Source: an uncultured Selenomonadales bacterium (lineage in GTDB: Bacteria; Bacillota; Negativicutes; Selenomonadales; Selenomonadaceae). Taken from it: DNA of 9,922 nt. The position numbers were made by a program, and so were the translations under genes. The stretch is from assembly GCA_946547205.1 (NCBI GenBank), contig CAMNPA010000019.1:1-9922 (forward strand), written 5' to 3'. The notes below the pieces were generated by a model. It had not been told where the DNA came from. It did not search any database and saw nothing but the letters and a program-made list of their open reading frames with translations. Within the stretch, counting starts at the first letter, position 1. Every line of letters starts with the position of its first letter. Of the stretch, positions 1 to 6,101 are shown piece after piece.

Positions 1-40
1 TCTTCGTGAACATGAGCAACGTGAAAAATTTTTTAATCAT
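1..40 (-). CDS. Partial ORF start, leftmost array copy (MIKKFFTLLM...)
   Basis: This is the 5' end of a minus-strand ORF cut by the window edge. It starts at the ATG complementary to 38-40 and reads MIKKFFTLLMFTK. It is either a further chimeric repeat ORF or the true gene that normally follows proB. The first nine residues (Lys-Lys, then hydrophobic) look like the start of a signal peptide, but too little is visible to name a product. Confidence 0.3.
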   Translation of the reverse strand, partial: MIKKFFTLLMFTK

Positions 41-46
41 GCCGAA

Positions 47-211
47 TCACCGCTTAGGAAAAATCGTTCCGATGTTTTCGCCGCTCAATGTCCGCCGCAA
101 ATTCCCGTTGAGTGCGCCGTTGATGATGAGCATCGTCACGCCGTGAGCCGTTGCGAATTTCGCCGCTTGAATCTTCGTGAACATGAGCAACGTGAAAAAT
201 TTTTTAATCAT
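47..211 (-). CDS. 54-residue chimeric ORF, array copy with variant residues
   Basis: The ORF starts with MIKKFFTLLM and then continues as the C-terminal 44 residues of ProB, ending GTIFPKR. It differs from its neighbour at 218-382 by Ala-His in place of Ser-Asn, plus two synonymous changes. The ATG lies six bases after the TGA of the preceding copy, with GGTGA as a weak ribosome binding site, so coupled translation is conceivable. The peptide lacks the kinase active site and is most likely a by-product of the duplication. I do not assign a function. Confidence 0.3.
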   Translation of the reverse strand: MIKKFFTLLMFTKIQAAKFATAHGVTMLIINGALNGNLRRTLSGENIGTIFPKR

Positions 212-217
212 GCCGAA

Positions 218-382
218 TCACCGCTTAGGAAAAATCGTTCCGATGTTTTCGCCGCTCAATGTCCGCCGCAAATTCCCGTTGAGTGCGCCGTTGATGATGA
301 GCATCGTCACGCCGTTTGATGTCGCGAATTTCGCCGCTTGAATCTTCGTGAACATGAGCAACGTGAAAAATTTTTTAATCAT
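218..382 (-). CDS. 54-residue chimeric ORF directly downstream of proB
   Basis: This is the first array ORF after proB, six bases past the proB TGA and in the same frame. It fuses the start of an apparently secreted or membrane protein (MIKKFFTLL) to the end of ProB, beginning at the Met-Phe-Thr-Lys that follows the glycine loop. It has only a weak GGTGA ribosome site but could be translated by coupling to proB. It contains no complete domain. Its likeliest origin is duplication through a nine-base match between proB and the next gene. Expression and function are unknown. Confidence 0.35.
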   Translation of the reverse strand: MIKKFFTLLMFTKIQAAKFATSNGVTMLIINGALNGNLRRTLSGENIGTIFPKR

Positions 383-388
383 GCCGAA

Positions 389-1198
389 TCACCGCTTAGG
401 AAAAATCGTTCCGATGTTTTCGCCGCTCAATGTCCGCCGCAAATTCCCGTTGAGTGCGCCGTTGATGATGAGCATCGTCACGCCGTTTGATGTCGCGAAT
501 TTCGCCGCTTGAATCTTCGTGAACATGCCGCCTGTGCCGAGTTTTGTACCTGCGCCGCCGGCAATGCGTTCAATCTCCGCGTCAATCGTCGGCACTTCGT
601 CAATCAGCCGCGCAGATTTATCAACGAGAGGATTTGCCGTGTAAAGCCCGTCGATGTCGCTCAAAATGATTAGAACTTCCGCGCCGACCATTGCCGCGAC
701 GATAGCCGAGAGATTGTCGTTGTCGCCGATTTTGATTTCGTCGACAGCCACGGCATCATTTTCGTTGACGACGGGAATTGCGCCCATGTCGAGAATCGCG
801 CGCAGAGAGTTTCGAGAATTTTCGCGAGCGTGTTCATCGGTAGCGTTGTTTCCCGTCAAAAGCACTTGCCCGATTGTCTGACCGTATTCCGCGAAAAATT
901 TTTCGTAGATGTGCATGAGCACGCCTTGACCGATTGCCGCCAACGCTTGATTTTCGGGAATGGTCTGCGGTTTAATTTTGATGCCGAGTTTATTCATGCC
1001 CGCCGCGATTGCTCCGGAACTGACGAAAATAATTTCTTTGCCCGCGTTGTGCAGATCGGCTATCTCGCGAATCAAATGTTCGATTCGATACAAATTCAAC
1101 TTGCCGCTTTCGGCGTGCGCCAATGTGCTCGTTCCAACCTTGATGACGATTCGCCGCGCAGTCTTCAAATTCTCTCGTGCCTTACTCAAACTCACCAC
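389..1198 (-). CDS. proB: Glutamate 5-kinase, short form without PUA domain
   Basis: ProB phosphorylates L-glutamate to gamma-glutamyl phosphate, the first step of proline synthesis, in the cytoplasm. The amino-acid-kinase fold is complete: VIKVGTSTL at residues 18-26, FVSSGAI at 58-64, the NEND substrate loop at 146-149, GDND at 158-161, LSDIDGLYT at 179-187 and GTGGMFTKI at 221-229. The protein ends after GTIFPKR at residue 269, so the C-terminal PUA domain of the 367-residue E. coli enzyme is absent; kinases of this short length are known in some Firmicutes. GTG at 1198 is the longest start, but AAGGA at 1200-1204 is better placed for the GTG at 1195 or TTG at 1189. Residues from Met225 onward lie in the tandem array. 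No proA is visible beside it; it could lie past the left edge. Confidence 0.93.
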   Translation of the reverse strand: MVSLSKARENLKTARRIVIKVGTSTLAHAESGKLNLYRIEHLIREIADLHNAGKEIIFVSSGAIAAGMNKLGIKIKPQTIPENQALAAIGQGVLMHIYEKFFAEYGQTIGQVLLTGNNATDEHARENSRNSLRAILDMGAIPVVNENDAVAVDEIKIGDNDNLSAIVAAMVGAEVLIILSDIDGLYTANPLVDKSARLIDEVPTIDAEIERIAGGAGTKLGTGGMFTKIQAAKFATSNGVTMLIINGALNGNLRRTLSGENIGTIFPKR

Positions 1199-1213
1199 TT
1201 CCTTTTTGCTTTC

Positions 1214-1242
1214 ATTATAAATTCATTTCGTCGTTTGCGCAA
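1214..1242 (-). promoter_or_regulatory. Sigma70-type promoter for proB
   Basis: On the minus strand a perfect TATAAT (-10, complement of 1214-1219) lies exactly 17 bases downstream of TTGCGC (-35, complement of 1237-1242), which keeps the conserved TTG. Transcription should start near 1207, only about ten bases before the proB start, leaving a very short leader with AAGGA at 1200-1204. I see no equally good promoter for the divergent plus-strand genes in the same 92-base gap. Confidence 0.62.
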
Positions 1243-1290
1243 GGATTTTGTTTGCAGAATGCGGAATAATGGCGCGGAAGGTGATTGAAC

Positions 1291-2310
1291 GTGACGGAAA
1301 AAATTTTTTGTCTCAAGCCGAAATATCTGGACGAATTCAAATGCGACGGCTCGAAGTGCGGAGCTCTGTGCTGTCAAACAAATTGGAACATTTACATTGA
1401 CGCGCCGACTTACGAAAAATATTCTGCTCTGCCGCAAGCTCAAGAAATTTTGCGACACCTGCGCGGCTCATCGGACGAAAAATATTTCATCGCGCACGAA
1501 GGAAAAGCTTGTCCGTTTCTCGGCGAAGATAATCTTTGCAGAATTCAGAAGGCTCACGGCGAAAATTTTTTGTCGCAAGTGTGTGCAAGTTATCCGCGAA
1601 TCATCACGCGCTTTGAAAATTTCATTGAGCTTGCTCTGTCGCCTACGTGCCCGATAGCCGCAAAACTCATCCTTTTGCAAACGGAGCCGCTGAAATTTGA
1701 ACTGGCGGAGGCGTCGGAAAAAATTTTGCGTCTCGGAGAGTGTCACATCTTGCAAGGCATTCCGCACGACTTCGCGCCGCTTATCGTCGAAATTCAAATG
1801 GCAATGGTCAAAATCTTGCAGGAGAGACGCTTGACGCTTGACGAGCGGCTAATCGTTTTGGGCTTCTTCCTCGACAGAATCGAAGAACTTTTTTACGGCG
1901 GCAAACTCGACGGCAAGGCGTTACAAAAATTGTCGGCAGTCTACGCGTCGGAAAATTTTTTGGCGTCGGAAGTGCCGTTGATGTTGCGGAGCGTGGACTT
2001 CATTGCCGAAAAAGTTTTATCGCCCGAATTTGAAACGGTCGCCGAAAATTTTTTGGTCAACGAAATTTTTCTCAACATTTATCCGTTCCGAATCGACGCG
2101 AGCATTGTGCGAAACTTCGGCGTGTTGTTGACGGTGTACAAAATTTTCAAGCAACGCGCCTGCAATGTTCAGAGTGTCGACGACCTTTTGACGATTGCGG
2201 ATAATGTGAGCCATAAAACTGACCACGACGAAAATTTTTTGATTGAACTTGCCGAGACGATTGACACCGACGACTTGTTGACGCTGATTGAAAAATTTTT
2301 GAACACGTAA
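1291..2310 (+). CDS. fliB: FliB-type lysine N-methylase family protein
   Basis: The protein resembles the flagellin lysine-N-methylase (FliB) family, whose Salmonella member methylates lysines of flagellin and uses a cysteine cluster. The visible hallmarks are Cys-rich: FKCDGSKCGALCC at residues 16-28, CPFL at 74-77, LCRI at 82-85, then SQVCASYPR at 95-103 and PTCP at 118-121. The C-terminal two thirds are helical and not distinctive. I prefer the GTG start at 1291 (339 residues) because GGAAGGTG at 1276-1283 is seven bases ahead of it; the TTG at 1285 overlaps the spacer. It heads a plus-strand gene run, with cobO 12 bases downstream. No flagellar gene is visible, so the substrate here is unknown and could be another surface protein. 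The gene symbol is by family only. Confidence 0.8.
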   Translation: MTEKIFCLKPKYLDEFKCDGSKCGALCCQTNWNIYIDAPTYEKYSALPQAQEILRHLRGSSDEKYFIAHEGKACPFLGEDNLCRIQKAHGENFLSQVCASYPRIITRFENFIELALSPTCPIAAKLILLQTEPLKFELAEASEKILRLGECHILQGIPHDFAPLIVEIQMAMVKILQERRLTLDERLIVLGFFLDRIEELFYGGKLDGKALQKLSAVYASENFLASEVPLMLRSVDFIAEKVLSPEFETVAENFLVNEIFLNIYPFRIDASIVRNFGVLLTVYKIFKQRACNVQSVDDLLTIADNVSHKTDHDENFLIELAETIDTDDLLTLIEKFLNT

Positions 2311-2322
2311 GGAGAATTTATC

Positions 2323-2925
2323 ATGGACAGACGCGGACTGGTTATCGTGCACACCGGCGACGGCAAAGGCAAGACGACTGCGGCATTGGGCTTGGCGGTG
2401 CGGGCATTCGGCGCGGGCTTGAAAGTTTTGATTCTGCAATTCATCAAGGGCGCAAGACGTTCGGGCGAGCTGACTGCGTTGGAAATTCTCGGCGTCGAAG
2501 TGCGGCAACTCGGTTTAGGATTCATCACGCCGGAAAATTTTGTTGAGCAAAAAAAATCTGCGCGGGCGGCTCTTGAATTGGCGCGAACAGAAATTTTATC
2601 GGGCGCGTGGGATTTAATCGTTCTCGACGAAATAAATTACGCGGTGAAATTCGGTTTGCTCGACACGGCAGAAATTTTGTCGCTGATAAAAGCAAGGGAT
2701 TCAGTCGCAATGTCGGAGAACGATACGGGCTTCAGTCATGAGCGATTGGAGCGCATTCAGCAGGCTGAAACGTCACGTTGCCGTCCGCCGCAAATGCATT
2801 TGGTCTTCACGGGACGCGACGCACCGCTTGAGCTGATTGACGCCGCAGATCTTGTTACGGAAATGAAACTTGTCAAGCATCCGTTCAAGCAAGGAGTCAA
2901 AGCTCAAATCGGTATCGAGTTCTGA
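2323..2925 (+). CDS. cobO: ATP:cob(I)alamin adenosyltransferase (CobA/CobO/BtuR family)
   Basis: This enzyme transfers the adenosyl group of ATP to the cobalt of corrinoids, making adenosylcobalamin or its precursors in the cytoplasm. The P-loop GDGKGKTT is at residues 12-19, FIKG at 40-43, the DEIN acid motif at 102-105, FTGRDAP at 162-168 and the family-typical ending KHPFKQGVKAQIGIEF at 185-200. Its 200 residues include about 29 extra ones (roughly 125-153) between the LIKA helix and the RPP strand, where E. coli BtuR has almost none. The N-terminal arm of BtuR is missing, so total length looks normal. GGAG at 2311-2314 precedes the ATG; the gene starts 12 bases after fliB. No other cobalamin genes are visible, which fits a salvage role. 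Confidence 0.93.
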   Translation: MDRRGLVIVHTGDGKGKTTAALGLAVRAFGAGLKVLILQFIKGARRSGELTALEILGVEVRQLGLGFITPENFVEQKKSARAALELARTEILSGAWDLIVLDEINYAVKFGLLDTAEILSLIKARDSVAMSENDTGFSHERLERIQQAETSRCRPPQMHLVFTGRDAPLELIDAADLVTEMKLVKHPFKQGVKAQIGIEF

Positions 2926-2949
2926 TTAAAAATTTTTAGGAGGATTTTC

Positions 2950-4059
2950 ATGGGCAAGGGAACAAATCGGCTTGAGACAATCACTCAACAAAACGAGTTA
3001 CTCAAGGAGCAAAATGATTTACTGCGCGAACAAAACGAATTGCTGCGTCGGACACCGTCAACCGCACAAAATGACGAGCGCGAAATTTTTGTAGAGAACA
3101 TTGACCGCGACGAAATGCGCAACGGTTTTCTCGTCACGAGCCAACGAAAAAAATTGTGGAACGTGCAAATTAACTTGATAAACGAATTCGCCCGCATTTG
3201 CAAGAAACACAATCTGCGCTGGTTCGTTGCAGATGGAACGTTGTTGGGCGCGGCGCGTCACAAAGGTTTTGTTCCGTGGGATGACGATGTTGATGTGGTG
3301 ATGATGCGTCCCGAATATGAGAAGTTCCGCAAGATCGTTGCCGCCGAAGTCAAATCGCCGTATGCTGTGGATTTTTGGTACGATTATCGCTTGGAAAGTG
3401 ATGAGCCTTCCGCGTTGACAGATTTATCATTGCCGCTCCTTTCTGCCGAGCAACATCGAAAACATCCTGTCTCGTCGCCGTTTTTCCCGCTGATAAAACT
3501 CAAAGATACGCGCACGCTCTTTGTCGAGTTTCCCGAACTCAAAACCATGCAACAAAACATTTGGCTGGACATATTCCCGTTCGATTCGTTGCCGCCTTTT
3601 ACGAACAGACAACGCGCAATAAACTTTGAAATTGAGCGAATAATATTCATCGCGGCGGTTCATCCCGAAATAATAAAAGACGCTCTGCAAAAAGGTCAAA
3701 AGCTCCGCGTCGACCACGACAAATTGCGCGAATTCATGCGGTTGCCCTATAAGCAAAGGTGTTTGCAACTGGAAGAACTTCTGGCAAAAAATTTTTTCCT
3801 GTCCGAGCGAGTGGGCGATTTGCGCGAATGGTGTATCGTTCAAAACCGCAGGTCTTCTCAATACAAAGACTTCACGGACGTTGCTTATCTGCCGTTTGAA
3901 AAAATCACGGTGCCCGCTCCCGCAGGTTACGAATCCGTTTTAACCGACCTTTACGGCGACTGGCGTAAATGCGTGATTTATCCGCCGCATAACTTTATTT
4001 ACAGCACGGACATTTCTTGGGAAGAATATCTGTCCCAAAGCAGCCGGCAGCTCTCATGA
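2950..4059 (+). CDS. LicD family phosphotransferase, copy 1
   Basis: LicD-fold enzymes move a phospho-alcohol group (phosphocholine, ribitol phosphate and similar) from a CDP donor onto a glycan. The core DGTLLGAARHKGFVPW followed by DDDVDV spans residues 95-116, with the metal-binding acidic run intact. Residues 14-34 form three consecutive heptads, QNELLKE, QNDLLRE and QNELLRR, predicted as a short coiled coil. There is no signal peptide or membrane segment, so it should act at the cytoplasmic side. AGGAGG just ahead of the ATG is a strong ribosome site. It is paralogous to the gene at 6098-7249: shared motifs include NGFLVTS/DGFLVTS, RICKKH, ARHKGF, PFFPL, YLPFEKI and LTD-x-YGDWR. The substrate cannot be read from sequence. 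Confidence 0.92.
   Translation: MGKGTNRLETITQQNELLKEQNDLLREQNELLRRTPSTAQNDEREIFVENIDRDEMRNGFLVTSQRKKLWNVQINLINEFARICKKHNLRWFVADGTLLGAARHKGFVPWDDDVDVVMMRPEYEKFRKIVAAEVKSPYAVDFWYDYRLESDEPSALTDLSLPLLSAEQHRKHPVSSPFFPLIKLKDTRTLFVEFPELKTMQQNIWLDIFPFDSLPPFTNRQRAINFEIERIIFIAAVHPEIIKDALQKGQKLRVDHDKLREFMRLPYKQRCLQLEELLAKNFFLSERVGDLREWCIVQNRRSSQYKDFTDVAYLPFEKITVPAPAGYESVLTDLYGDWRKCVIYPPHNFIYSTDISWEEYLSQSSRQLS
2989..3051 (+). repeat. Three 21-bp heptad repeats coding for QNxLLxE
   Basis: Three in-frame 21-base units encode residues 14-34 of the first LicD protein. Units differ mainly at third codon positions and keep Q-N-x-L-L-x-E/R, a textbook a/d leucine heptad with asparagine. The synonymous drift suggests selection on the peptide rather than very recent slippage. 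Confidence 0.75.
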
Positions 4060-4123
4060 TTTACACATTGAAAAGATTTTCTCGATATGATACACTTCGC
4101 AACGAATTTTTTATGGAGGTGAC

Positions 4124-4867
4124 GTGCGGCAGAAATTTTTGCCGCGAATTCTTATGGCTAACATTGCTTTGATAACTGCGGGCGGCTCCGGACAAAGAAT
4201 GCACCAAGACATCCCAAAGCAATTTCTGACGATAAACGATCGTCCCGTCATCGTTTACACACTCGAAGCTTTTCAGCGGCACCCGGAGATTGACGTTATC
4301 GCCGTCGTCTGTCTCAAAGGTTGGGAACAAGTCCTTCAAGCATACGCCGACCAATTCAACATCACGAAGCTAAAACACATCATCGAAGGCGGCGAAAACA
4401 ATCAAGGCTCCATTCGCAACGGCGTTTATGAGCTGGAAAAACATTACAGCCGCGAAGACATCGTTTTGATTCACGACGGAATTCGACCGTTGGTTTCCGC
4501 CGAAATCATTTCCGACTGCATAATCACCGCAAAAAAATACGGCAGCGCAATTTCGTCCGTGCCGTGCTATGAACCTGTCATGCGCACCGAAGACGGCTTG
4601 AAGACTTGCGACTTTTATCCGCGCGAAAAATTACGTCGTTCACACACGCCGCACGGTTTCCGAATCGGAAAAATTTGCGACATGAATCGACTTGCACTTG
4701 AACGCGGCATCACCAATGCCACTTCGCCAAACACGATGTTCTTTGAACTCGGCGAACAAGTTTATTTCTCTGCCGGCTCCGAAAAAAATATCAAGCTCAC
4801 CACCGTCGAGGACATTGACATTTTCAAAGCACTGCTCATCACGCGCAGAACCGATTGGCTCAAATGA
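4124..4867 (+). CDS. IspD/TarI family cytidylyltransferase for the LicD cassette
   Basis: The enzyme couples CTP to a sugar-alcohol phosphate to give a CDP-activated donor. Numbered from the internal ATG at 4154, it has ITAGGSGQRM at residues 7-16, PKQF at 21-24, HDGIRP at 107-112, HTPHGF at 164-169 and KNIKLTTVEDID at 211-222. The AGG and PKQF forms are closer to ribitol-phosphate enzymes (TarI) than to classic IspD, and lying between two licD genes favours a glycan role over isoprenoid synthesis. The usual QTPQ loop reads HTPH. The start is uncertain: GTG 4124 is four bases after GGAGG (4115-4119), while ATG 4154 gives the family-typical N terminus (237 residues) but has no adjacent ribosome site. 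A 64-base gap separates it from licD copy 1. Confidence 0.85.
   Translation: MRQKFLPRILMANIALITAGGSGQRMHQDIPKQFLTINDRPVIVYTLEAFQRHPEIDVIAVVCLKGWEQVLQAYADQFNITKLKHIIEGGENNQGSIRNGVYELEKHYSREDIVLIHDGIRPLVSAEIISDCIITAKKYGSAISSVPCYEPVMRTEDGLKTCDFYPREKLRRSHTPHGFRIGKICDMNRLALERGITNATSPNTMFFELGEQVYFSAGSEKNIKLTTVEDIDIFKALLITRRTDWLK
4126..4145 (+). promoter_or_regulatory. Hairpin between the ribosome site and inner ATG of the cytidylyltransferase gene
   Basis: GCGGCA at 4126-4131 pairs perfectly with TGCCGC at 4140-4145. The stem can extend inward by a G-T wobble and an A-T pair. It lies between a strong GGAGGTGA ribosome site (4115-4122) and the ATG at 4154, and it overlaps the alternative GTG start at 4124. 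It could bring the ribosome site closer to the ATG or limit translation. It may also be chance, since similar words occur in nearby coding sequence. Confidence 0.35.
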
Positions 4868-5163
4868 GGTGCGGGCATGTATATCAACCATGAACTTTAC
4901 GCGGCGGACATTGCGGGCATTGCGGCAGAAAATTTGCCGTGGAAAAAACTCGCGGGAAAAAATTTACTGCTCACGGGCGCAAGCGGACTTGTCGGCACGG
5001 TTATCGTTGATGAAATGAGGTGCGGGCATGTATATCAACCATGAACTTTACGCGGCGGACATTGCGGGCATTGCGGCAGAAAATTTGCCGTGGAAAAAAC
5101 TCGCGGGAAAAAATTTACTGCTCACGGGCGCAAGCGGACTTGTCGGCACGGTGATTGTTGATG
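4862..5163. repeat. Direct tandem duplication of 151 bp across the SDR gene start
   Basis: Copy 1 is 4862-5012 and copy 2 is 5013-5163. Each starts with AAATGAGGTGCGGGC, which carries the ribosome site, followed by ATG and the first 45 codons. The copies differ at only two positions (5002/5153 and 5005/5156). Both are third-base changes that keep Val and Ile. The period is not a multiple of three, so copy 1 runs out of frame into copy 2. Confidence 0.95.
4877..5044 (+). pseudogene. Truncated 55-residue duplicate of the SDR N terminus
   Basis: The ORF starts like the intact SDR gene (MYINHELYAAD) and includes the TGASGLVG dinucleotide-binding loop. It then shifts frame at the duplication junction and ends with MRCGHVYQP and a TGA. 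It overlaps the start of the intact gene at 5028 by 17 bases, so translation of the intact copy could still be coupled to the upstream cytidylyltransferase through it. The fragment lacks the catalytic Tyr-Lys and cannot be an active enzyme. Confidence 0.8.
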
Positions 5164-6101
5164 TGCTGATGAAAAAGAATCGCGACGAAAATTTGAACGT
5201 CAAAGTCTTCGCGGCGGGACGCAACGAAAAAATTGCGCGGGAAAGATTCGGCGACTACTTCGGCGACAAAAATTTTGAATTTGTCAAGCTGGACGTGAAC
5301 GAGCCGATTGAAAACGATTTGCCCGTTGATTTTATCATTCACGCCGCGAGCAACACACATCCGCGACTTTATGCAACTGATCCCGTCGGCACGATGACTG
5401 CCAACATTATCGGCGCGCACAATCTGCTTGAATTCGGGCGTCGGAAAAATATCGAACGCTTTGTATTTGTCTCGACCGTCGAAGTTTACGGCAAGGCTCT
5501 GAATTCGGAAGACCTTTTCACGGAAAATTATTGCGGCTACATAAATTGCAACACCGTTCGCGCCGGCTATCCCGAATCAAAACGCGCGGGCGAAGCTCTC
5601 TGTCAAGCTTACATCAGCCAATACAAAATGGACGTCGTCATTCCGCGACTGTGCAGGCTTTACGGCGCAACGACTCGTTTGAACGACTCCAAGGCAATGA
5701 GCGAATTCATCATGAACGGCGTGCTCGGCAAAGATATTGTTCTAAAAAGTCAAGGCGTCCCGAAATTTTCTTACTGCTGTGCAACCGATGCGGCGTGCGG
5801 AATTTTTTATTGCATGTTGAAGGGAATTTGCGGCGAGGCTTACAACGTTGCCGATTCAAGCGAAATTTTATCCTTGCGCGAAATTGCAGAGTACATCAGC
5901 TCTCTTGCGGGCAGAAAAGTTGTTTTCGAGTTGCCGGACGAAACGCAGGCTAAAGGTTTTTCAAATGCCGTCAACGGTATCATGCCCAACGACAAGCTCC
6001 GCAGTTTAGGTTGGCAGCCGAAAGATGATACTCGTTCCGGCGTCAAGAAGACCATCGAAATTTTAAAGTCAATCACAGCGAATAAGGAGTTGTCGTCTTG
6101 A
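5028..6101 (+). CDS. Extended-SDR NAD-dependent epimerase/dehydratase
   Basis: This is a cytoplasmic nucleotide-sugar type enzyme of the NAD-dependent epimerase/dehydratase family. The Rossmann loop TGASGLVG is at residues 33-40, HAAS at 105-108, the catalytic Ser/Thr in VSTVEVYG at 148-155, YPESK (the YxxxK pair) at 181-185, and the substrate-domain PRLCRLYG at 206-213. Its 357 residues are normal for extended SDRs; about 28 residues precede the Rossmann strand. Lying between a cytidylyltransferase and a LicD gene, it probably makes or modifies the sugar or polyol unit that is activated or decorated, but epimerase, dehydratase and decarboxylase roles cannot be separated by eye. The start is the ATG in duplication copy 2, with GAGGTG ahead. 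Its TGA overlaps the TTG start of licD copy 2 by four bases. Confidence 0.88.
   Translation: MYINHELYAADIAGIAAENLPWKKLAGKNLLLTGASGLVGTVIVDVLMKKNRDENLNVKVFAAGRNEKIARERFGDYFGDKNFEFVKLDVNEPIENDLPVDFIIHAASNTHPRLYATDPVGTMTANIIGAHNLLEFGRRKNIERFVFVSTVEVYGKALNSEDLFTENYCGYINCNTVRAGYPESKRAGEALCQAYISQYKMDVVIPRLCRLYGATTRLNDSKAMSEFIMNGVLGKDIVLKSQGVPKFSYCCATDAACGIFYCMLKGICGEAYNVADSSEILSLREIAEYISSLAGRKVVFELPDETQAKGFSNAVNGIMPNDKLRSLGWQPKDDTRSGVKKTIEILKSITANKELSS

Larger units (their letters stand above)
1..513. repeat. Tandem array of three 171-bp units at the proB 3' end
   Basis: Units lie at 1-171, 172-342 and 343-513. The first 14 bases of the unit recur once more at 514-527, where the sequence runs on into the unique part of proB. 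The period is 57 codons, so the minus-strand reading frame is kept. Each unit holds the last 45 codons of proB, its TGA stop, six bases, and an ATG-initiated stretch coding for MIKKFFTLL that joins back into proB at the shared bases ATGTTCACG. Units 2 and 3 are identical. Unit 1 differs at five positions (145, 146, 148, 149, 152). The array reaches the left edge in phase and may continue. An assembly artefact is possible. Confidence 0.95.

Noticed and set aside
1..513. CRISPR-like or satellite-like array because of regular repeats
   Set aside because: There are no spacers. The units are contiguous 171-bp copies of coding sequence, so this is tandem duplication. The similarity to the 171-bp period of primate alpha satellite is coincidental.
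1235..1270. Plus-strand promoter for fliB using TTGCGC and AATAAT
   Set aside because: The spacer would be 24 bases, and the predicted transcript would start at about the ribosome site.
830..1288. Plus-strand ORF of 152 codons opposite proB
   Set aside because: It is antisense to a well-conserved kinase and has no family features.
4060..4123. Promoter in the gap before the cytidylyltransferase gene (TATGAT at 4086-4091)
   Set aside because: The only -35-like words, TTGAAA at 4068 and TTTACA at 4060, give spacers of 12 and 20 bases, so I do not call it.
4692..5018. Plus-strand ORF of 108 codons spanning the end of the cytidylyltransferase gene and the duplication
   Set aside because: It is out of frame with both conserved genes and shows no similarity to anything I know.
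5531..5953. Plus-strand ORF of 140 codons inside the SDR gene
   Set aside because: It lies in another frame of the SDR coding sequence, is rich in Arg and His as shadow frames often are here, and has no domain.
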